Source of the DNA: CAISIP01 sp031403955
Lineage (GTDB): Bacteria; Pseudomonadota; Gammaproteobacteria; Burkholderiales; Burkholderiaceae_C
NCBI GenBank assembly: GCA_031403955.1
Contig: JANNGR010000622.1
Location: forward strand, 1-7,308
DNA length: 7,308 bases
Direction of reading: 5' to 3'
Part shown: positions 1-4,749 of the stretch, one piece after another
How positions within the stretch are numbered: the stretch's first letter is position 1
Layout of the letters: every line of letters begins with the position of its first letter
Program-made: the position numbers and the translations under genes
Notes under the pieces: model-generated
What the model was told of the DNA's origin: nothing
What the model saw: the letters and a program-made list of their open reading frames with translations, nothing else
The model's database searches: none

Positions 1-1457
1 GCCAGGAACTGCTCGCTGCGCGTTTGGCAAGGGCCAAACGCATCGACGCGGGCGAGCGGCCCGACTTCCTGGCCGGGACACGCCATATACGCGAGGGCGA
101 CTGGAGGATCGCGCCGGTGCCAAAAGCGCTGCATTGCCGGCGGGTGGAAATCACCGGCCCGGTTGATGCCAAGATGGTCATCAACGCCTTCAATTCCGGC
201 GCCGACAGTTACATGACCGACTTTGAGGACAGCAACTCGCCGGTGTGGAGCAACCAGATCCAGGGCCAGATCAACCTGGGCCAGGCGATCCGCCGCACAC
301 TCACGCTGGAGCAAAACGGCAAGACTTACAAGCTCAACGACCGTATCGCCACCTTGCAGGTGCGCCCGCGCGGCTGGCATCTGGACGAGAAACACGTGAC
401 GGTGGACGGACAACGTGTACACGGCGGTATTTTCGACTTCGCGTTGTTCATGTTCCACAACGGGCGCGAGCTGATTGCGCGCGGCGCCGGCCCGTACTTT
501 TACCTGCCCAAGATGGAAAGCCATCTCGAAGCACGCCTGTGGAACGACGTATTTGTGATGACGCAAAACGAACTCGAACTGCCGCAGGGAACGATCAAGG
601 CCACGGTGCTGATCGAAGTGATTCTGGCCGCCTTCGAGATGGACGAGATCCTGTACGAGTTGCGCGAGCACAGCGCGGGCCTGAACGCGGGCCGCTGGGA
701 CTACATATTTTCCTGCATCAAGAAGTTCAAGCTCGACAAGGATTTCTGCCTGGCCGACCGCAGCCAGATCACCATGCGTGTACCGTTCATGGAGTCTTAC
801 GCGCTGCTGTTGCTGAAGACCTGCCACCAGCGTGGCGCGCCGGCAATCGGTGGCATGAATGCGCAGATTCCGGTCAAAAACAACCCCGAATTGCACCAGC
901 GCGCGGTTGATGCGGTGCGCGCGGACAAGTCGCGCGCCGCCAAAGACGGCTACGACGGCGCCTGGGTCGCACACCCCGGCCTTGTCGCGCCGGCAATGGA
1001 AGAGTTTGTCGCGGTGCTGGGCGACCAGCCGAACCAGTTCGGCAAACAACGCGCCGACGTCAACGTCAGCGCGGCCGACCTGCTCAACTTCAAGCCAGAG
1101 GCGCCGATCACCGAAGCCGGTTTGCGCATGAACATCAACGTCGGCATTCACTACCTCGGTGCCTGGCTGGCCGGCAACGGCTGCGTGCCGATCCACAACC
1201 TGATGGAGGACGCAGCCACCGCCGAGATCAGCCGCTCCCAGGTATGGCAATGGATCCGCTCCAGCAAAGGTGTGCTGGACGATGGCCGCAAGGTCAGCGC
1301 GGAACTGGTACGCGCACTGGTGCCCGAGGAGCTGGCGAAGATAAGGGCCGGAGGTTTCGAAGGCAAGTTCGACCGGGCGGCGCAAATCTTTACCGAGATG
1401 AGTACCAAGGATGTATTCGAGGAGTTCCTGACGTTGCCGTTGTACGAAGAGATTTGA
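1..1457 (+). CDS. aceB: Malate synthase A, 5' end cut by the window edge
   Basis: Condenses glyoxylate with acetyl-CoA to malate in the glyoxylate shunt; a cytosolic, Mg-dependent enzyme. The reading frame is open from base 3 to the TGA at 1455-1457, giving 484 visible residues. Family members have about 530, so roughly 45-50 N-terminal residues lie outside the window. The TTG at 24 is not the true start, because the codons before it (reading QELLAAR) already match the family's LLAAR segment. Seen in the sequence: RVEITGP (around 140-165); the RPRGWH arginine segment (about 363-380); GPYFYLPK (about 490-515); the malate synthase signature REHSAGLNAGRWDYIF (about 664-712); and GNGCVPIHNLMEDAATAEIS (about 1170-1230). 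The Asp codon of the LMED motif, 1209-1211, corresponds to the catalytic base known from the family. The C-terminal helical domain ends in LTLPLYEEI. No defect is visible. The gene converges on the toxin-antitoxin pair. Isocitrate lyase is not in view. Confidence 0.96.
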   Translation, partial: QELLAARLARAKRIDAGERPDFLAGTRHIREGDWRIAPVPKALHCRRVEITGPVDAKMVINAFNSGADSYMTDFEDSNSPVWSNQIQGQINLGQAIRRTLTLEQNGKTYKLNDRIATLQVRPRGWHLDEKHVTVDGQRVHGGIFDFALFMFHNGRELIARGAGPYFYLPKMESHLEARLWNDVFVMTQNELELPQGTIKATVLIEVILAAFEMDEILYELREHSAGLNAGRWDYIFSCIKKFKLDKDFCLADRSQITMRVPFMESYALLLLKTCHQRGAPAIGGMNAQIPVKNNPELHQRAVDAVRADKSRAAKDGYDGAWVAHPGLVAPAMEEFVAVLGDQPNQFGKQRADVNVSAADLLNFKPEAPITEAGLRMNINVGIHYLGAWLAGNGCVPIHNLMEDAATAEISRSQVWQWIRSSKGVLDDGRKVSAELVRALVPEELAKIRAGGFEGKFDRAAQIFTEMSTKDVFEEFLTLPLYEEI

Positions 1458-1476
1458 TCGTTATTCATTTGGCGGC

Positions 1477-1558
1477 GCAGCGCCAGGATCTGGTGTACAA
1501 GGGAATGGCCGAAATGGCGGTATCTTTGACGAGTTGGATTGGGCGGTCAATCCAGCTC
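1477..1558 (-). repeat. Degenerate intergenic repeat, left copy
   Basis: This segment shares ordered pieces with 7047-7139. GCAGCGCCAGG (1477-1487) recurs at 7047-7057, and GGATTGGGCGG (1536-1546) at 7126-7136. Between them a stretch GCCG..ATGGCG..TCTTTG..C..GTTGG can be aligned with short indels, most of the length difference being about 20 bases. On the minus strand it would encode PPNPTRQR, the kind of peptide often seen in spurious short ORFs made from dispersed proteobacterial repeats (from memory). It starts 18 bases beyond the toxin stop on the minus strand, which parallels the right copy behind the VOC gene. Confidence 0.45.
1531..1558. terminator. 11-bp hairpin between convergent genes, possible bidirectional terminator
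   Basis: GAGTTGGATTG (1531-1541) pairs with CAATCCAGCTC (1548-1558) across the six-base loop GGCGGT. On the plus strand RNA the single imperfect position is a G-U pair. It lies between the ends of aceB and the toxin gene, where transcripts from both sides must stop. Neither strand has a T-run after the stem, so it is not a classical intrinsic terminator. It could instead slow polymerase, protect 3' ends, or simply be the palindromic part of the repeat it lies in. Confidence 0.4.
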
Positions 1559-1576
1559 AACTCACCCGTAACGGCC

Positions 1577-1915
1577 TCAGCCCAGCTTCAGTACCTTGAC
1601 CATGGCGCGTCCCAACTCTTCCATGTCCGGTGCACTCAGCATGCCCTGCAGCCGCCCCAGGCGCGATTTGTCCACCGAACGGATGTGTTCAGTGCGTGCT
1701 TTTGAGTTGAGACCCATCGAGGGTATTGCGACCAGGATGGGCGGATGGGCCGGCTTTCGCGTTGTGGTCAGCGGTACAACCACCACAGTGCCGCGGCGCT
1801 GGTTGATAAGGGTGTCCGAAAGAATCGCGCAGGGGCGGGTCTTGGCTTGTTCGTGTCCGCGCACCGGGTCCAGTTGCGTCCAGTACACCTCGCCACGCTG
1901 GTACGCCGGCGTCAT
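1577..1915 (-). CDS. MazF/PemK-family toxin (type II TA endoribonuclease)
   Basis: Predicted 112-residue ribosome-independent mRNA interferase; the family cleaves single-stranded RNA at short motifs and arrests translation until neutralised by its antitoxin. Family features in order: RGEVYW (7-12, first strand), LDPVRGHEQAKTRP (15-28) with the conserved Arg27-Pro28, VVVVPLTTT (44-52) containing the Ser/Thr position expected in the active site, and TEHIRSVDKSRLGRLQG (75-91). Length is normal for MazF-like proteins and no key segment is missing, so it should be active. The ATG lies inside the antitoxin stop (ATGA, 1912-1915). There is no strong Shine-Dalgarno, so translation is probably coupled to the antitoxin. 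The cleavage site cannot be told from sequence. It is the last gene of the minus-strand series, converging on aceB. Confidence 0.93.
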   Translation of the reverse strand: MTPAYQRGEVYWTQLDPVRGHEQAKTRPCAILSDTLINQRRGTVVVVPLTTTRKPAHPPILVAIPSMGLNSKARTEHIRSVDKSRLGRLQGMLSAPDMEELGRAMVKVLKLG

Positions 1916-2289
1916 GCGCGACGGTGCCTGGGCTGCGGTTCGCCGGGCAACGCCGCTTGTGCCTGGGCAGTTTCGCGAGCCTCGGCTGCTTCCCGAGAAA
2001 AGGTTTCAGCATCGAAGTCCGAGTCCCATTCGTCCACCGATCCGGTCAGATCAGCCTCCAGCCATTCGGTGGTTTCAGCCTGCATCGCCGGACTTTCGGC
2101 TTCGATGCGGTTCAGCGCCTCGCAGGCGGCGATCAGCGCCTGATCTTCCTTTTCCAGTTCGCGCCGAACCAAATCAACCAAGAATTGATTGCGTTTGCGC
2201 GGCGCCACCGCACGAGCGAGTTTGGTGGCCAGGTCGTCGGGCAGGCGCAAGAGCACTTGTTTTGGGGGTGCGGATTTAGAAGTCAACAT
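1912..2289 (-). CDS. Ribbon-helix-helix antitoxin of the MazF-like toxin
   Basis: 125 residues, directly upstream of the toxin with a 4-base overlap, the standard antitoxin-first order. Residues 10-47 fit an RHH DNA-binding fold: a strand (QVLLRLP, 11-17), a first helix (DDLATKLARAV), then a second helix starting at RNQFLVDLVRREL (33-45). Such domains dimerise on an operator and repress the TA promoter. Residues 48-110 are rich in Glu, Asp and Ala, are predicted helical then acidic (DEWDSDFDAE at 86-95), and are the likely toxin-binding part. A short basic tail follows (RHRRA). At 125 residues it is longer than most MazE-type partners, which have about 70-90. The ATG at 2289 has no Shine-Dalgarno, and no other early Met exists in frame; see the leader entry. 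Operon repression is inferred from the family. Confidence 0.88.
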   Translation of the reverse strand: MLTSKSAPPKQVLLRLPDDLATKLARAVAPRKRNQFLVDLVRRELEKEDQALIAACEALNRIEAESPAMQAETTEWLEADLTGSVDEWDSDFDAETFSREAAEARETAQAQAALPGEPQPRHRRA

Positions 2290-2471
2290 GATTCAATGAT
2301 ATCAAGATAGCTAAATCGGTTCTGCACAACGCCTGTTATCTTCCAGAACGCATTTTGCGGATGGCCGTAATACTGCCGCAAACGCCACGACGCCACGCCC
2401 GGCATGGTGCCCAGCACGAGCACCTTTGACGCATCACACGCGATCGGCGGGAAACCGTGAATTCGCGCCAT
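2283..2471 (-). pseudogene. Remnant of a DNA-deoxyinosine / uracil-DNA glycosylase-superfamily gene
   Basis: A 62-codon ORF whose first 45 residues look like the start of the hypoxanthine (deoxyinosine)-DNA glycosylase group of the UDG superfamily, normally about 160-180 residues. The segments GFPPIACDASKVLVLGTMPG (6-25) and YYGHPQNAFWKI (34-45) hold the hallmark GxMPG loop and the HPxNxFW motif; the intact enzyme removes deaminated bases from DNA. From about base 2336 onward the translation no longer resembles the family and stops 17 codons later at 2283. The C-terminal half is absent here and is not found after the toxin gene within the window. The fragment therefore lacks most of the fold and should be inactive. 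Its stop overlaps the antitoxin ATG by 7 bases, so it could act as a leader ORF. It lies 36 bases after the DUF3616 stop, without a clear ribosome binding site. Confidence 0.75.
2286..2336 (-). promoter_or_regulatory. AT-rich leader of the toxin-antitoxin genes
   Basis: This is a patch clearly richer in A/T than its surroundings, lying just before the antitoxin ATG. On the minus strand it contains TATCTT and TATCAT, both plausible -10 elements, around a GATATC palindrome. I find no convincing -35 at the right distance. If TATCAT is used, transcription would start at or next to the ATG, giving a leaderless or nearly leaderless mRNA, which would fit the absent ribosome binding site. The palindrome is also a possible operator for the RHH antitoxin. 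All of this is inference from position and composition. Confidence 0.3.
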
Positions 2472-2507
2472 GGCGTGACTGACCGTTATCGATCGAATAC
2501 AGCCATG

Positions 2508-3488
2508 CTAGTTTTTGTCGACGCGCAAGCGCGTTGCGTGGCCATCCGTGAGGCCATCGAAAACGACCAGGATTTCCCAATGCTGGCTGGTTTCCTCGAT
2601 CAGAGCCAGGCCCTCCGGTTTTGCCAAGTCCTCAAGATCGCCCGACGCGGCGGGCGGAATTGGAATGTCGCCAATCAAGCGCAGCCCGGTACTGGTGGCC
2701 GATGTGGGAGCGCCGGTGCCCGGGACTGCGTCGCGTCCATCCCATAGGTAAAGCTGGTAAGACCCCGGCCCGTCACCCACTGGTCCGGCGAGAATCAGCA
2801 GTCCGCCCTGGACTTGTGCCAGATCCCGCACGCCACGCCCGCCAAGGTTCACAAAAAGCACTTCGGGTTCACCAATCGGCGAGCCGAATCGGCAACGCAG
2901 GATCGGCGTGAAATTGCCGCGTAATACCGGGCCTCGAAAGCCGATATACAGCCGTTGATCCAGAACCGCAAGACCCTCGGCATCGATCCCGTTTTCCTTG
3001 CTGGCGATGGCGCCAAACGATTTGAACGGTTCCGTGGCGTCGAGGAAACCACGCAGGCTGGAGCGCGCAATTACACCCGCCTTGCCGGCTGCATCCAGCT
3101 CGAAGCGCAATAAGACATCGCGCGCCGGTTCGGCTTCGGCCCGGCCCATGAGTGCCGCGCGGTTCTTGGTGTACGCCTTGGAAGCGTCGGTTTTCTTGCG
3201 CCGGAAGGAATGCGCACCCAACACAAAAACGGTTTGCCCATCCACCGCTATGCCTTCTAGGTCCATCTCGTCCACCGCACTGCCCGGCAGATCGAGAACC
3301 GTCAGCCCCAGCGCCGACGCGCGATAGTCCGCGCCATCGGGCTCAAAAGCCTGTACGACGTTGCCCTTGCTGGTGTGTTCATCCGCAACGACCAAAACGC
3401 GCCCGTTCCAGAACGAAACCGCACTCGCATCCTTGCCTTCCAGCATTCCGTGCAGACGAACGATACCTATGGTGTGAATCCTGGTCAT
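2508..3488 (-). CDS. DUF3616 family protein, predicted beta-propeller-like
   Basis: 326 residues, recognised as a DUF3616 (PF12275-type) protein; no biochemical function is established for the family as far as I know. Typical segments are VLVVADEHTS (31-40), DLEGIAVDG (76-84) followed by VLGAHSFRRKK, NGIDAEGLAV (166-175), GFRGPVLRG (183-191), GGRGVRDLA (216-224) and DLEDLAKPEGLAL (284-296). A short x-EG-[IL]-A motif recurs three times (78-81, 170-174, 291-295), as expected for blades of a propeller. No signal peptide or membrane segment is visible. I chose the ATG at 3488 over the upstream TTG at 3500, because GAGGA (3498-3494) lies 5 bases before it. The gene is 8 bases behind the M28 stop and so is probably cotranscribed with both peptidases. 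A role in handling peptides or a bound small ligand is conceivable but not shown. Confidence 0.85.
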   Translation of the reverse strand: MTRIHTIGIVRLHGMLEGKDASAVSFWNGRVLVVADEHTSKGNVVQAFEPDGADYRASALGLTVLDLPGSAVDEMDLEGIAVDGQTVFVLGAHSFRRKKTDASKAYTKNRAALMGRAEAEPARDVLLRFELDAAGKAGVIARSSLRGFLDATEPFKSFGAIASKENGIDAEGLAVLDQRLYIGFRGPVLRGNFTPILRCRFGSPIGEPEVLFVNLGGRGVRDLAQVQGGLLILAGPVGDGPGSYQLYLWDGRDAVPGTGAPTSATSTGLRLIGDIPIPPAASGDLEDLAKPEGLALIEETSQHWEILVVFDGLTDGHATRLRVDKN

Positions 3489-3493
3489 GGGCG

Positions 3494-3498
3494 TCCTC
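3494..3498 (-). promoter_or_regulatory. Shine-Dalgarno of the DUF3616 gene
   Basis: GAGGA on the minus strand, 5 bases before the ATG at 3488, overlapping the TGA stop of the M28 gene (TGAGGA). It decides for the ATG start over the in-frame TTG at 3500 and implies tight translational linkage with the M28 peptidase. Confidence 0.65.
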
Positions 3499-4747
3499 AA
3501 GGCATCTTGCCGATGGTTTGCGCGACGAACGCCAGGTTCATCCGCAACACCGCCAGGGCGAGATCGAAATTGATGTGCGCCAGCGTGTCGTTGGCAGTGT
3601 GGACGTGTTGGTTGGCGTCGTCGGTGCCTTCGATGGTCAGCACGGCCGGAATGCCGGCGTCGAGGAATGAGACGTGGTCGCTGTTGAAGGCATGCAGCGA
3701 GGTCTGTACCTTGAGTTGCGCGTAGGTGGCGGCCGCGTCGGCCAGGCCATCGATCACCGATTGAGACCTAGTGGCCCCTTCGAGCAGCACCGTGGGCAGG
3801 GCGGTATTCAAGCTCGCGATCATGTCCATCTGCACCACCGCCCGAATGCGCTTGCGCTGGGCGGCGGACAAGGTCGCGACGTACTGCTGACTGCCGAGCA
3901 GGCCTTGTTCCTCGCCGCCGAACAGGACCAGCCGCAGATCATCAATGGCCCGATGATCCTTGCAAGCGTGGGCGATCGACAACACACCGGCGCAGCCACT
4001 GCCGTCGTCATCGGCACCAGGGGCGCTTGCACCTGGTCCGCCGGAAATGTTGATCGAGTCCAGATGGGCTGCGACGATAACCACGCCACGCGGGGCCGGG
4101 CCTTGTCCCGCCTTGTCGGCGATCAGGTTGAAACTGGCGCCGCCGTTGACCGTGATGGTTTGCAACCGGGCCTGGAAACCCAATTGCTTTAACTTTGTAC
4201 GCGCCAGTTTCGCCGCCGCCACATAGTGCGAACTGGTGGAGAAACGCGTCGGGCGGGCGACCACCTGTTTCAAGTCTGCCTCGAAAGTCGCGCGGGTAAT
4301 GCGATTGACCAAAGTCTGGACCCACGGCAGCACCGCGCCGCGACTGGCTCGCGGCGCCGGCGCATCGAAGGCAACCGCGTTGTCCGGCAACCGGCGAATG
4401 GCAAAACACGGGCGATGCCCTTGGCTCCATTTGCGGGCTTTTCGCGCATCCAGGTCAACCACCAGGTAGCGGCCCTTGTCGAGCAGCACCGGCACATCTG
4501 GATGCTGTTGCTGAAACAGCCGCCCTTTTTGCACCACCATGTGCAAGCGCTCGCGCGGCGTTGCCTGCGACAGTTGTTTTAGCACCGCACCCGAACCACG
4601 CGCGGCTTTGGCCAGCCCACCCCAGCGTGGCTCTTCGGTCATGTGAAACAGGACGTCGCCAAATTGAATCGACCGGGTCCCTGAGTCAGAGACGACGGAT
4701 CGCGATATTTCGGCGACCGCGACCAATGGCGAAATGGCGTAACGCAT
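3497..4747 (-). CDS. M28-family zinc aminopeptidase-type peptidase
   Basis: 416 residues. M28 enzymes use two cocatalytic zinc ions to remove N-terminal residues from peptides. The ligand set is complete: His228 (VAAHLDS), the bridging Asp in GADDDGSG (244-251, probably Asp247), catalytic Glu279 and ligand Glu280 (FGGEEQGLLGS), Asp308 (QMDMI) and His383 (HVHTANDT). Residues 1 to about 150 lie before the catalytic domain. They hold a segment (RYLVVDLD, 93-100) that recalls the propeptide region of secreted leucine-aminopeptidase-type M28 proteins. No signal peptide is present: residues 1-30 are mixed and polar. The frame stays open upstream to 5038, but that part is antisense-free shadow of the M36 gene, so I start at the ATG at 4747, 2 bases past the M36 stop. 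The in-frame GTG at 4750 is an alternative. No strong Shine-Dalgarno is seen, so coupling to M36 translation is likely. Confidence 0.93.
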   Translation of the reverse strand: MRYAISPLVAVAEISRSVVSDSGTRSIQFGDVLFHMTEEPRWGGLAKAARGSGAVLKQLSQATPRERLHMVVQKGRLFQQQHPDVPVLLDKGRYLVVDLDARKARKWSQGHRPCFAIRRLPDNAVAFDAPAPRASRGAVLPWVQTLVNRITRATFEADLKQVVARPTRFSTSSHYVAAAKLARTKLKQLGFQARLQTITVNGGASFNLIADKAGQGPAPRGVVIVAAHLDSINISGGPGASAPGADDDGSGCAGVLSIAHACKDHRAIDDLRLVLFGGEEQGLLGSQQYVATLSAAQRKRIRAVVQMDMIASLNTALPTVLLEGATRSQSVIDGLADAAATYAQLKVQTSLHAFNSDHVSFLDAGIPAVLTIEGTDDANQHVHTANDTLAHINFDLALAVLRMNLAFVAQTIGKMP

Positions 4748-4749
4748 CA

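Larger units (their letters stand above)
1458..1576. other. Convergent intergenic region between aceB and the toxin gene
   Basis: These 119 bases separate the aceB stop from the toxin stop. They hold a short inverted repeat right after aceB (TGGCG at 1470-1474 and CGCCA at 1481-1485), a degenerate repeat copy (about 1477-1558) and a stronger hairpin (1531-1558). I see no credible gene. One minus-strand frame is open across part of the region, but it has no start codon and matches no family I recognise. Confidence 0.6.

Noticed and set aside
1458..1576. A minus-strand open frame continuing past the toxin stop (around SWIDRPIQLVKD)
   Set aside because: It has no start codon, is short, overlaps the hairpin and repeat, and the toxin is already full length, so it is neither a frameshifted tail nor a recognisable gene.
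1596..2310. Plus-strand ORFs of 132-227 codons across the toxin and antitoxin
   Set aside because: They are shadows of the two minus-strand genes, rich in Arg/Ser/Pro, with no family match.
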